Origin: Nocardia abscessus
Lineage (GTDB): Bacteria; Actinomycetota; Actinomycetes; Mycobacteriales; Mycobacteriaceae
DNA: 64,000 nucleotides
Direction of reading: 5' to 3'
Assembly (NCBI RefSeq): GCF_015477775.1
Contig: NZ_JADLQO010000006.1
Coordinates: forward strand, 248,001 to 312,000
In this document: one piece after another, positions 27,609 through 35,377 of the stretch
How positions within the stretch are numbered: position 1 is the first letter of the stretch
How the letters are laid out: every line of letters starts with the position of its first letter
The notes under the pieces: model-generated
Seen by the model: only the letters and a program-made list of their open reading frames with translations
Told to the model about the DNA's origin: nothing
Databases searched by the model: none
Translations under genes and position numbers: made by a program

Positions 27609-29548
27609 CGCGGGCCGTCACACGCGACACCGGCTCCACGGTGTTCGGCGACCTGCGCCGGATGTGGGCGCTGCTGGAGTTGTCCCGCCTGCGCGTCGCG
27701 ATGGCGATCGGCTGGGGCGTGCTGGCGCTTGGCAGCGGGCTCGGGCTCGCGGCGCTGGCGGCGTGGCTGATCGCGCGCGCCTGGCAGATGCCGCCGGTGC
27801 TCGACCTCAGCATCGCCGTCGTGACGGTGCGCGCCCTCGGCATCTCGCGCGGCCTCTGCCGGTACCTGGAACGTCTCGCCACGCACGACGTCGCCCTGCG
27901 AGCCATGACCACGGCGCGAACCACGGTCTACCGGACGCTGGCCCGGTCGGATTTCTGGCTGCGCCGACCAGAGGTATCGCGCAGCGGTGACGACCGGCGC
28001 GGGGCAACGAAGCCGCCGCGCCGCGGTGATCTCCTGGTCCGGATCGGCAGCGATATCGATGACCTGGGTGCCGTGGTGGTCCGCGTGTTCGTGCCGGTCG
28101 CCGTCGCGGTCGTCCTCTCGATCGCGGCGGTCGCGCTCCTGGCCACGATCTCGCCGTCCGCGGCCGCGATCCTGGCGGGTGCGCTGGCGCTGTCCGGCAT
28201 CGTCGCGCCGTGGTTGTCGGCGAAGGCGGCGTCCGAGGCGGAACGCGCCGTGCGCGCCGACCGGGCGGAGTTCACCGCGCAGGCCCTCACGGTGCTCGAC
28301 CACGCCGCCGAGTTGCGCGTGGCAGGCCGGCTCGACGCCGCCCTCGCCGCCGCCGGGGCAGCCTCCCGCCGGGCGGTCGCGGCGGAGGATCGGGCCGCCG
28401 CGCGCAGCGCGTGGTCGGCCGCCGCCGCGCCGCTGTCGATCGGAGCCGCCGTGCTCGGCGCCCTGCTGATCGGCATCACCCTCTACGGCCCCGACGGCGG
28501 CACGGCGGGCGCGATGACGCCCATGGCACTGGTGATCCTGGTTCTGCTGCCTCTGTCGGCCTTCGAAGCGGTCGGCCCACTGGCCGCAGCGGCGCAGGCC
28601 CTGACGACCGCCCGTGCGGCGCTGCATCGTCTGGACGGGTTCGAACCCGAATGCGCGTCGGCGGACCCCTGGGCCCGGATGGATACTCCGCTCAGCAGCG
28701 ACGTTGAGGAGGTCGCTCGGGCCGGGGATGGCCGAGCGGCCGTCCCGGTCTTTTCCGCCGGTCGGGCTGGTCCCGCCGCGCCCGGTGGGACTGCCTCCGG
28801 CTCACATCGCGGCAGCGGTGTGGCGCCCCAGGAGGCTCAGGAGGTTTCGGACCGAGGCGTCGACGGTGAAGTCGTTCCGCGGCGGTCCGATGCCGCCTCC
28901 GGCGCGGCCCGGCCACTCGACGCGCGCGTGCCGGAAATGCCTCGGGGTCGGCGGATCGCGGTGGTCGGTCCCAGCGGCGCGGGCAAGACGACTCTGCTGA
29001 TGAAGTGGGCCGGGTTGTTCGACACACCTCGGCCCGACGTCACCTTCTTCGCCGAGGACGCGCACTTGTTCGGCACTTCCGTGCTGGAGAATCTGCGGGT
29101 CGCGCGCGGCGATCTGACCGCGGAAGAGGCCGAGAAGGCGTTGCGGACAGTCGGTCTCGGCGACTGGCTGGACGGACTGCCGGACGGAGTGCACACCGAC
29201 CTGGCCGGGGGAGCGGCCGCCGTGTCGGGCGGCCAGCGACGCCGGATCCTGCTCGCACGCGCACTGGTATCACCGGCGCGGGTGCTGCTGCTCGACGAGC
29301 CGACCGAGCACCTGGAGGCCGAGGCCGGGGTGCAGCTGCTGCGCGACCTGCTGGACATCGGCAGCGGCCTCGTCGCGCCCGATCGTGTCGTGCTCGTCGT
29401 CACGCATCAACTGCCAGAAGACCATCAGGCCGATGCGGTGCTCCGGATCACCGCATCAGGCGAGGTCACAACGGATTTCGCGGTTGGGGCAGCACCGCGG
29501 CGCACCGCCGATTCCGCCCACCGAGAAATTCCGTTGCCGAGTTACTGA
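27605..29548 (+). CDS. cydC: ABC transporter CydC
   Basis: This 647-residue half-transporter pairs with CydD. Its membrane domain (MWALLELSRLRVAMAIGWG onward) is followed by a linker of about 80 residues, rich in Arg, Ala and Gly, and then an ATPase with GPSGAGKT near residue 454, SGGQRRR and LLLDEPTEHLE. The FFAEDAHLF segment is typical of actinobacterial CydC. The ATG at 27605 has AGAGGAG 8 nt upstream. It is the last gene of the operon; the linker is longer than in many homologs. Confidence 0.9.
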   Translation: MTRAVTRDTGSTVFGDLRRMWALLELSRLRVAMAIGWGVLALGSGLGLAALAAWLIARAWQMPPVLDLSIAVVTVRALGISRGLCRYLERLATHDVALRAMTTARTTVYRTLARSDFWLRRPEVSRSGDDRRGATKPPRRGDLLVRIGSDIDDLGAVVVRVFVPVAVAVVLSIAAVALLATISPSAAAILAGALALSGIVAPWLSAKAASEAERAVRADRAEFTAQALTVLDHAAELRVAGRLDAALAAAGAASRRAVAAEDRAAARSAWSAAAAPLSIGAAVLGALLIGITLYGPDGGTAGAMTPMALVILVLLPLSAFEAVGPLAAAAQALTTARAALHRLDGFEPECASADPWARMDTPLSSDVEEVARAGDGRAAVPVFSAGRAGPAAPGGTASGSHRGSGVAPQEAQEVSDRGVDGEVVPRRSDAASGAARPLDARVPEMPRGRRIAVVGPSGAGKTTLLMKWAGLFDTPRPDVTFFAEDAHLFGTSVLENLRVARGDLTAEEAEKALRTVGLGDWLDGLPDGVHTDLAGGAAAVSGGQRRRILLARALVSPARVLLLDEPTEHLEAEAGVQLLRDLLDIGSGLVAPDRVVLVVTHQLPEDHQADAVLRITASGEVTTDFAVGAAPRRTADSAHREIPLPSY

Positions 29549-29562
29549 CGCATCGCTAGATT
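29534..29562 (+). promoter_or_regulatory. Promoter at the cydC 3' end for a short transcription unit
   Basis: TTGCCG (29534-29539), a 17-bp spacer and TAGATT (29557-29562) form a good sigma-70-type promoter overlapping the cydC stop. It would start a transcript about 29569 that carries the strong ribosome-binding site and ends at the hairpin at 29698-29762. Confidence 0.5.
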
Positions 29563-29595
29563 CGTTCGTACACGAGGAAGGAGGTGGTTCGAGGA

Positions 29596-29634
29596 ATGGA
29601 TATTCATAGGACACGTGAGGTGGCTGTCCGCTAG
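29596..29634 (+). CDS. 12-codon ORF behind a near-perfect Shine-Dalgarno sequence
   Basis: AAGGAGGTGG (29578-29587) matches the 16S anti-Shine-Dalgarno end over its whole length and precedes the ORF MDIHRTREVAVR. A further GAGG lies directly before the ATG. GGTGGC at the 3' end of the ORF can pair with GCCACC just after the stop. The short peptide, the extreme SD and the downstream terminator suggest a regulatory leader or dual-function small RNA. Confidence 0.4.
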   Translation: MDIHRTREVAVR

Positions 29635-29697
29635 CGCCACCGCTGCAGGTGGATTTCGCCCGCGCGAGCGCTGAGCGAATTCCAGGCAGTCACCCGG

Positions 29698-29762
29698 CCC
29701 CCGAGCCCCGGTCTGTCCGACCGGACCCGTGCGACGCAAGAAGCACCGGTAAGGCTCGGGGG
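29698..29762 (+). terminator. Terminator of the short unit downstream of cydC
   Basis: CCCCCGAGCC (29698-29707) pairs with GGCTCGGGGG (29753-29762), with a further internal hairpin (CCGGTC and GACCGG), and the stem is followed by the T-rich CTGTTCTGTT. It terminates the short unit that begins near 29569. Confidence 0.55.
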
Positions 29763-29781
29763 CTGTTCTGTTCCGTTCCGC

Positions 29782-29901
29782 CTCTCCGGGTATTCAGGCC
29801 GTACCGGTGGGGTGGGGTGCGGGGTGGTCACAGGTCTTGCGTTGGGGTGGGGGTGGGTTTTGGGCGTACCCGGTGAGTTACCCATGTACCTGCGAGATCA
29901 G
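29782..29901. repeat. 120-bp dispersed repeat, right copy
   Basis: This is the second copy of the element at 22585-22704, same orientation and same length. The ends (CTCTCCGGGTATTCA and GGTGAGTTACCCATGT) are nearly identical. The ends carry short inverted GGGTA and TACCC. The two copies enclose the cyd operon as direct repeats. Confidence 0.8.
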
Positions 29902-30223
29902 GTGTTGCGGTTGGTAGGGAGTTGGTGAGGGCAGGGTTTTTGTCTGACGGGTACTGGCGAGGCCAGGGGTTGCGTCAAGCGGGTACTGGCGAAGCCAGGG
30001 GTTCCGTTGGGCGGGAGCAGGGGTTGCGTCAGGCGGAACTGGCAGGGAGCAGAGGTTGTGGCGGTAGGAGCCTGGCGGGAGCAGGGGGTATTGCGCCTGT
30101 AGGGAGCCAGCGAGAGCAGGTGTCGCGCTGGCGACAGGGAGCCTCGGGGAGGGAGCCTGCGAGAGGGAGTTGGAGCTCGCGGAGGTATGTCTCGGCCGGG
30201 GTGGGCGAGGAAGGGCGCCCGGT
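29902..30223. repeat. Degenerate tandem repeats downstream of the right repeat copy
   Basis: About 300 bases of imperfect tandem units built on GGCGAGGCCAGGGGTTGCGTCA and GGGTACTGGCG variants, with no supportable gene. Similar low-complexity DNA follows the left copy of the 120-bp repeat. Confidence 0.6.
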
Positions 30224-30931
30224 TCAGCCGATGTAGCGCCGGAGGCGGGCGGAGAGGCGGGGTTCGAGGGGGCCGTCGGCCACCACGCGCTCCTCGACGT
30301 AGGCCAGGTCGCCGCCTTCGACGATGCCGTAGAGGCGCTTGGCGCCGCCGACGACGACGCCGGACTGGCTGCGGATCACCACGTCGGTGGCCAGTTCCCA
30401 GGACGACTGGGTCAGCGCCTGCCCGTAGAACAGCTCCACGATGCCGCCGCTGTGCGCCAGCAGCAATTCGATGACCTCGTCGTTGCCGTCGATACCGACC
30501 CGCCAGAAGCCGCTCTCGCGCAGGTCGGGGCCGCCGTAGCCGCCCTCGGCGTCGATGACCCAGGACCGGGATTCCCAGGCCAGATAGTCGCCGCCGTCGT
30601 GCGAGACGACGATCTGCTGACCGAACCGGTAGTCGCCGCGCTCCGGATCGTTGCCCTCGCCTTCGCCGCGCCACACGCCCACCAGGGGAAGCAGTGCGAG
30701 CATCGAGGCGCTCAGATCCGGGCCGAGCCGCAGGTTGGCGGTGTCTTCGGGCAGCGGAAGATCCGGCAGGACCGGGATGTTGCGGGCACCGGTCGATTTC
30801 GCCCGTTCGGCAGCGTCGGCTACGGCCTCGTCACCGCTACGGCGACCGGCGGAGTCGACCGGAGCGTTGCCGTTCAGTTGTTCACTCGCTCGCTCGGCCG
30901 GGTTGGAACCTTCGCTCGCGAGTTCGCTCAT
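30224..30931 (-). CDS. Nitrobindin family heme-binding protein (Rv0813c-like)
   Basis: This 235-residue protein has a low-complexity N-terminal region of about 70 residues and a 10-stranded lipocalin-like domain. The GVWRGEG motif at residues 85-91 (family form GxWxGxG) and H160 in LAHSGGIVE, which fits the proximal heme ligand, support nitrobindin. Such ferric heme proteins bind NO or isomerise peroxynitrite. The ATG at 30931 overlaps the stop of a 31-aa ORF by 4 nt. Confidence 0.8.
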   Translation of the reverse strand: MSELASEGSNPAERASEQLNGNAPVDSAGRRSGDEAVADAAERAKSTGARNIPVLPDLPLPEDTANLRLGPDLSASMLALLPLVGVWRGEGEGNDPERGDYRFGQQIVVSHDGGDYLAWESRSWVIDAEGGYGGPDLRESGFWRVGIDGNDEVIELLLAHSGGIVELFYGQALTQSSWELATDVVIRSQSGVVVGGAKRLYGIVEGGDLAYVEERVVADGPLEPRLSARLRRYIG

Positions 30932-31023
30932 GATTCGGTGAACAGCCGGTAGAAGACGTAGAGGCCGAACCAGCCGATCAGCACGGCCACGGCCACCAGC
31001 AGAATCTCGAAGAAGAGGACCAC
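30928..31023 (-). CDS. 31-aa single-span membrane peptide coupled to nitrobindin
   Basis: GTG at 31023 opens a 31-codon frame: a hydrophobic helix (ILLVAVAVLIGWFGLYVF, about residues 7-24) followed by YRLFTES. The stop overlaps the nitrobindin ATG by 4 nt. The start lies 6 nt after TAGACT, the spacing of leaderless actinobacterial mRNAs, and there is no Shine-Dalgarno sequence. I recognise no family; it may anchor or accompany nitrobindin. Confidence 0.55.
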   Translation of the reverse strand: MVLFFEILLVAVAVLIGWFGLYVFYRLFTES

Positions 31024-31029
31024 GTTCGG

Positions 31030-31060
31030 AGTCTAACGACCCCCTTGCGACGGCACGCAA
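31030..31060 (-). promoter_or_regulatory. Leaderless-type promoter of the 31-aa peptide and nitrobindin
   Basis: On the minus strand TTGCGT (31060-31055), a 19-bp spacer and TAGACT (31035-31030) lie 6 nt before the GTG, so transcription would start at or next to the start codon. Confidence 0.5.
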
Positions 31061-31103
31061 ACGGCCCCGGTGCTTCCGCGGAGCGGAGAGCGACCGGGGC
31101 CGT
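31061..31103 (-). terminator. Terminator of the DUF1416 gene
   Basis: ACGGCCCCGGT and ACCGGGGCCGT form an 11-bp stem with a 21-nt loop that can fold further. It lies 18 nt past the DUF1416 stop and directly upstream of the next promoter. Confidence 0.65.
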
Positions 31104-31121
31104 CGGCTCTGGTGCGGTGGC

Positions 31122-31427
31122 TTACTTGGCGACCGCGACGTCCACCGAGTGGATGCCCGCCCCTTCGGGGCGCACCTCGGCGGAGCCGTTGCCCGCCGAG
31201 GACAGCGCGCGGACGGTCCACGAGCCGGGAGCCGCGAAGAACCGGAAGTCACCGGTGCCCGACGCGACGACCTCGGCGGTGAAATCACCATTGCCGTCGA
31301 GCAGGCGCACGAACGCCCCGCCCACCGGCTGGCCGTCGGTGCTCAGGACACGGCCGGTGATGACCGTCTCCTTCTCCACGTCGACTCCGGCCGGGATGGC
31401 CTGACCCTGAGTAGGTGCTGCACACAT
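31122..31427 (-). CDS. DUF1416 family protein (SseC-like)
   Basis: This 101-residue protein starts MCAAPTQGQAIPAGVDVEKE and has a beta-rich carboxypeptidase-regulatory-like pattern (VITGRVLSTDGQPVGGAFVRLL). It is the DUF1416 family seen next to sulfurtransferase CysA2 in mycobacteria (SseC). The gene starts 5 nt after the sulfurtransferase stop. Role in sulfur metabolism is inferred from context only. Confidence 0.85.
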   Translation of the reverse strand: MCAAPTQGQAIPAGVDVEKETVITGRVLSTDGQPVGGAFVRLLDGNGDFTAEVVASGTGDFRFFAAPGSWTVRALSSAGNGSAEVRPEGAGIHSVDVAVAK

Positions 31428-31432
31428 GTCGA

Positions 31433-32266
31433 TTACTCTCCCAACTCGATCGGAGCGCCGACGAGGGAGCCGTACTCGGTCCAGCTCCCGTCGTAGTTCT
31501 TGACGTTCTGGTGGCCGAGCAGTTCCTGCAGCACGAACCAGGTGTGCGAGGAGCGCTCGCCGATGCGGCAGTACGCGATGGTCTCCTTCTCGCCGTCCAG
31601 GCCGGCTTCCTTGTAGATCTCGGTCAGCTCGGCGTCGGACCTGAAGGTGCCGTCCTCGTTCGCGGCCTTGCTCCACGGCACGTTGATGGCGCCGGGGATG
31701 TGGCCCGGACGCTGGCTCTGCTCCTGCGGCAGGTGGGCGGGCGCCAGGATCTTGCCGGTGAACTCGTCAGGCGAACGCACGTCGACCAGGTTCTTCGTGC
31801 CGATGGCCGCGATGACCTCGTCGCGGAAGGCACGGATGGACAGGTCCGGCGCCGAGGCCTTGTACTGGGTGGCGGGGCGGTTCACCGGCTCGGTGGACAG
31901 CGGACGGCCGTCCAGCTCCCACTTCTTGCGGCCACCGTCGAGCAGCTTGACGTTGTTGTGGCCGTACAGCTTGAAGTACCAGTAGGCGTACGCGGCGAAC
32001 CAGTTGTTGTTGCCGCCGTACAGGATGACCTCGTCGTCGTTCGAGATGCCGCGAGCCGAGAGCAGATCGGAGAACTGCTCCTGGTTCACGAAGTCGCGAC
32101 GAACCTGATCCTGCAGGTCCTTCTTCCAGTCGAGCCGGACGGCACCCTCGATGTGACCACCGTCGTAGGCGGAGGTGTCCTCGTCGACCTCGACGAAGAC
32201 GACGCCGGGGGCGTTGAGGTTCTCTTCGGCCCAGTCAACGGAGACCAGGACATCGGAGCGAGCCAT
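31433..32266 (-). CDS. Thiosulfate sulfurtransferase (rhodanese, CysA2/SseA type)
   Basis: This 277-residue tandem-rhodanese protein has an inactive N-terminal domain and a C-terminal domain with catalytic Cys233 in CRIGERSSHTW, the signature of the actinobacterial CysA2/CysA3 family. It transfers sulfane sulfur from thiosulfate to an acceptor such as cyanide or a thiol. The ATG at 32266 is preceded by AAAGGAAA. It is downstream of DUF4395 and a Cys-rich leader peptide, fitting cysteine-responsive control. Confidence 0.9.
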   Translation of the reverse strand: MARSDVLVSVDWAEENLNAPGVVFVEVDEDTSAYDGGHIEGAVRLDWKKDLQDQVRRDFVNQEQFSDLLSARGISNDDEVILYGGNNNWFAAYAYWYFKLYGHNNVKLLDGGRKKWELDGRPLSTEPVNRPATQYKASAPDLSIRAFRDEVIAAIGTKNLVDVRSPDEFTGKILAPAHLPQEQSQRPGHIPGAINVPWSKAANEDGTFRSDAELTEIYKEAGLDGEKETIAYCRIGERSSHTWFVLQELLGHQNVKNYDGSWTEYGSLVGAPIELGE

Positions 32267-32295
32267 TGTTTTCCTTTCAGAGATGACGTGCAGGG

Positions 32296-32790
32296 TCAGT
32301 TCGATGCCGGTGACGGGCTCCGGCGGAGGCGGGCTGCCAGCGGATAGATCCGGCAACCCAGGCAGATCCCGAACGCCGCGTTCAGGAACGCCGCGAACAG
32401 GGCGAAGCCGGCGAATACCGCGCCGACGACTGTGGAGCCGAGCGCGAAGCCCAGCAGGCTGACGGCCGCGAAGACGAAACCGAGCAGCTGCGCGAATCGC
32501 AGCGGAGCCGTCGGCTCGGTCTCACTGGCCGGTGCGATACGCGGCGCGACGAAGGCCGCGTAAATCCGCCCGTACGGATGGCGGCGCGGGCCGAGGGCGG
32601 CGCCGAGCGCGAAGACGACCGCCTGCAGGGCGATCAGAACCGCCGCGGCGACCGGCGAGAGCGCGGCGGCGATCAGGACGAGAACGAGCACGCCGGTGGT
32701 CACCCAGGCGACGAAGCGTGGACCGCGTACGTCGACCTGGTCGGTGGAAGAAGGGAGGGTTCCGGAACTGTTACGGGTCTCGGTGGACAT
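32296..32790 (-). CDS. DUF4395 family membrane protein
   Basis: This 164-residue protein has four hydrophobic helices (for example WVTTGVLVLVLIAAALSPVA and LLGFVFAAVSLLGFALG) and ends near the conserved FGICLGCRIYPL segment with two cysteines. DUF4395 proteins often accompany thioredoxin-like and sulfur-transfer genes. The ATG at 32790 has AGGAG upstream. It is the first structural gene after the polycysteine leader, so it belongs to that attenuated unit. Confidence 0.8.
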   Translation of the reverse strand: MSTETRNSSGTLPSSTDQVDVRGPRFVAWVTTGVLVLVLIAAALSPVAAAVLIALQAVVFALGAALGPRRHPYGRIYAAFVAPRIAPASETEPTAPLRFAQLLGFVFAAVSLLGFALGSTVVGAVFAGFALFAAFLNAAFGICLGCRIYPLAARLRRSPSPASN

Positions 32791-32912
32791 TGTGCGTACT
32801 CCTGCGCTGAATTAGTCCGATGACTGAAGATTTGCCAATTCGCCGGGGGATCGTGAGATCACTCGCGCGGCGGACAGAGGTCGGCGTCAGGAAATCCGGG
32901 GAAGCCGACCGA

Positions 32913-32999
32913 TCAGCGGCACAGGCAGCAACAACCACCGAGCCGACACAGATCCACTGTGCGGCGTCGGGTGAGCATCAGCTCGTGGTTGGAAAGCAC
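32913..32999 (-). CDS. Leaderless polycysteine leader peptide (cysteine attenuator)
   Basis: A GTG at 32999 opens a 28-codon frame with five cysteine codons near its end: after the basic stretch MLTRRRTVDLCR comes LGGCCCLCR and a stop. A Met codon at residue 8 gives a 21-codon alternative. TAAACT at 33007-33012 lies 7 nt upstream of the GTG, so the transcript appears leaderless. Such polycysteine short ORFs are known to act as cysteine-responsive attenuators ahead of sulfur operons in mycobacteria. It lies 122 nt upstream of DUF4395 and the sulfurtransferase. Confidence 0.82.
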   Translation of the reverse strand: MLSNHELMLTRRRTVDLCRLGGCCCLCR

Positions 33000-33006
33000 G
33001 CCAAGC

Positions 33007-33012
33007 AGTTTA
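33007..33012 (-). promoter_or_regulatory. -10 element of the polycysteine leader
   Basis: TAAACT on the minus strand, 7 nt before the GTG of the leader peptide. No convincing -35 hexamer is visible at 17-18 bp. The spacing is that of leaderless transcripts. Confidence 0.5.
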
Positions 33013-33078
33013 CCCAATTCGGCGGGAGAATTGGACCCGGGGTGGATCACATCCGTCCAGGGGCCTTGTCGTCGCAGC

Positions 33079-33522
33079 TCAGGCCGCTGCGGTGAGCGGC
33101 TCGAGCGCGGAGTGCAGATCCGAGTCCTTCGGCACGCCGGAGATCCGGAACCGTTCCCTGCCCTCGGTGTCGAAGACGAACGTGGTGGGCAGCGAGAGCA
33201 CGTTCAACTCCCGTGCGAGCGCGGGCTCGGCATCGATGTCCACCTCGATGTCCTGCGGCGGCTGCGGTGATTCCGCGAGCTGCCCTGTGACATTGGCAAC
33301 TACTCGGCGAACCGCGGCGCACGGCCCACACCACTCGGCGGAGAAATGCAGCACCGCGGGACCGGCGCCGGTCACGCCGACGGCTGCCAGCAGTTCGGCG
33401 CGGGCCGACTCGGACACGTCGATGCCCGCGCCCGCGCGGACCTTGCCGTCATGCCTGCGCAGCAGAATGCCCACCGCCAAAGCGACGAGCAGTGCAACTG
33501 CCAGGATGGTGATCTGGATCAT
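33079..33522 (-). CDS. Membrane-anchored thioredoxin-like protein (ThiX-like)
   Basis: This 147-residue protein has an N-terminal helix (residues 4-22) that should anchor it in the membrane, then a thioredoxin fold with W64-C65-G66-P67-C68. It probably reduces disulfides or supplies electrons to the sulfur-transfer genes downstream. Its ATG overlaps the stop of the LmeA-like gene by 4 nt. M. tuberculosis Rv0816c is the positional counterpart. Confidence 0.85.
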   Translation of the reverse strand: MIQITILAVALLVALAVGILLRRHDGKVRAGAGIDVSESARAELLAAVGVTGAGPAVLHFSAEWCGPCAAVRRVVANVTGQLAESPQPPQDIEVDIDAEPALARELNVLSLPTTFVFDTEGRERFRISGVPKDSDLHSALEPLTAAA

Positions 33523-34319
33523 GGTCGCTGCAATCGGTCGAGGTCGATCGTGACGTTCACGCCCTTGCCCTCCACGACGATCTGACCGCCCTGGGCGGAG
33601 ACCTTGGTGGGCCGGACACCGAACGGCAACTCCTTGGTGTCGATGGTACGGGTGAACCGGGCGAGCACCGCTGGGCGATCGGCCTCGGTGATCACCGCCA
33701 CAGGCATGGTCTCGGTGCCGGGGCCCCCGCGATAGAAGCCGGTCGCCACGATCTTCACCTGGTCGCCGTCGAGCAGCAGATCGGCTTGCACACTGACCTT
33801 CTCACCGCCGTACTGCGCGCCGGGGGTCTCCGGCAGGGTGCCGGTGAGCACCAGTGCGCCGGTGGTGGTCATGCCGGAGCCGCCCGATCCGCCGGTCCCG
33901 TCGGACTTGTCCGCGGGCCGCGAATGCACCTGCAGATCGGGAATGGTGAACAACCGGCCCAGCTCGGTGGGCTCCACGCGCAACCTGCTGTCCACCCGCT
34001 CCACGGGGACGGCGCGCAGGCTGCCGTCGACCAGCTCGCCGACCGGCAACCGGACCCCGGTCAGCGTCGCCTCCAGCGCGGTCTCGCCGGGAATGTCCGC
34101 GCGCTTGGCGCGCGCCCTGATCTCCACGCGGTCGTAGCGGCTGTCCCACGCCTGGCCGAAGAACGGGAAACCGTGAATCGTCACCTCGGGATCGGCGGTG
34201 AGATCGGCGCCTTCGCGCAGCGCTCGGGACACGCGGTACTCCGAATAGGCAGCGGTGCTGAAGTCGGCGACGACGGCGAACCCCGCCAGACACAGCAGGC
34301 CGATGATCAGCTTGCGCAT
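33519..34319 (-). CDS. DUF2993 (LmeA-like) envelope protein
   Basis: This 266-residue protein has an N-terminal hydrophobic segment (LIIGLLCLAGFAVVADF) that could be a signal or anchor, then a DUF2993 domain. Its mycobacterial counterpart (Rv0817c) is LmeA, which promotes lipomannan and lipoarabinomannan mannan elongation in the periplasm. A Ser/Gly-rich insertion, GTGGSGGSGM near residue 165, is an unstructured loop. The ATG at 34319 is preferred over upstream in-frame codons. It overlaps the next gene, so both are one transcript. Confidence 0.78.
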   Translation of the reverse strand: MRKLIIGLLCLAGFAVVADFSTAAYSEYRVSRALREGADLTADPEVTIHGFPFFGQAWDSRYDRVEIRARAKRADIPGETALEATLTGVRLPVGELVDGSLRAVPVERVDSRLRVEPTELGRLFTIPDLQVHSRPADKSDGTGGSGGSGMTTTGALVLTGTLPETPGAQYGGEKVSVQADLLLDGDQVKIVATGFYRGGPGTETMPVAVITEADRPAVLARFTRTIDTKELPFGVRPTKVSAQGGQIVVEGKGVNVTIDLDRLQRP

Positions 34320-34612
34320 GCTCCCCCGTCCCTCCGGGCCTCCGGCCGCGGCGGTCGGGAGCCGCGCGGCGCACGTCCAGGTGCCGCGCCGGGCGCCCGG
34401 CTGATGGCGGGCCTGCCCGATACGTAACCCATGTAGGCACCATATCGGTTGGCTCGAGCCGGGCTCCCGGGTGTCCGCGAGTGGGGCTGCGGACCCGGAA
34501 TGCGTGGTCATGCCTTGTTACGCGCTAATCTTGCATCCGATTACCTGTGATTAGCGACGCGGCCGCGGCGGTGCTGCCGTATCCGCGTGGCTACGAGATG
34601 GGAGGAGGGCCT

Positions 34613-35377
34613 GTGGAGCTGCTCCTGCTTACCTCCGACCCCAACCCCGAGTCGGTGTTGCCCTCGCTGGCGTTGCTGGCCCACAACGTGCGGCCCGCGC
34701 CAACCGAGGTGGCCTCACTGCTCGAGGCAGGCACCGCGGACGTCGCCTTGGTGGACGCGCGGACCGATCTGGCCGCCGCGCGCGGCCTGTGCCGCCTGCT
34801 GGGCAGCACCGGGTCCTCCGTTCCGGTCGTCGCGGTGCTCACCGAGGGGGGCCTGGTCGCGGTGAACGCCGACTGGGGACTCGACGACATCCTGCTGCCC
34901 GGCACCGGCCCCGCCGAACTCGACGCCAGGCTGCGGCTGCTGGTCGGGCGCAACGGCGGCGTGGCCAGCCCGGAGAACACCGGGAAGATCACTCTCGGCG
35001 AGCTGGTGATCGACGAGGGCACCTACACGGCGCGGTTGCGCGGCCGCCCGCTCGACCTCACCTACAAGGAGTTCGAGCTGCTGAAGTACCTCGCGCAGCA
35101 CGCGGGCCGGGTGTTCACCCGCGCTCAGCTGCTGCAGGAGGTGTGGGGCTACGACTTCTTCGGCGGCACCCGCACCGTCGACGTGCACGTACGGCGGTTG
35201 CGCGCCAAACTCGGCAGCGAGTACGAGTCGCTGATCGGCACCGTGCGCAATGTCGGTTACAAGGCCGTGCGCCCGTCGCGCGCGGCCGCCAAGGGTGAGC
35301 CGGTGAACTTTCCGGACGACGACAACGAGGGCACCGACGACTCCCCGCTCACGCCGGTCAACGGCTCCGTACAGTGA
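34613..35377 (+). CDS. glnR: Orphan OmpR-type regulator GlnR
   Basis: This 254-residue protein has an atypical receiver domain and an OmpR-type winged helix; the DLTYKEFELLKYLAQH segment and the VDVHVRRLRAKLG recognition helix are clear. GlnR globally controls nitrogen assimilation in actinobacteria without a dedicated kinase; the aspartate D48 in DVALVDART is the only receiver Asp of its type. It sits next to mshD, as in mycobacteria (Rv0818-Rv0819). The GTG at 34613 is supported by GGAGGAGG at 34601-34608. The acidic C-terminal tail is variable. Confidence 0.9.
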   Translation: MELLLLTSDPNPESVLPSLALLAHNVRPAPTEVASLLEAGTADVALVDARTDLAAARGLCRLLGSTGSSVPVVAVLTEGGLVAVNADWGLDDILLPGTGPAELDARLRLLVGRNGGVASPENTGKITLGELVIDEGTYTARLRGRPLDLTYKEFELLKYLAQHAGRVFTRAQLLQEVWGYDFFGGTRTVDVHVRRLRAKLGSEYESLIGTVRNVGYKAVRPSRAAAKGEPVNFPDDDNEGTDDSPLTPVNGSVQ

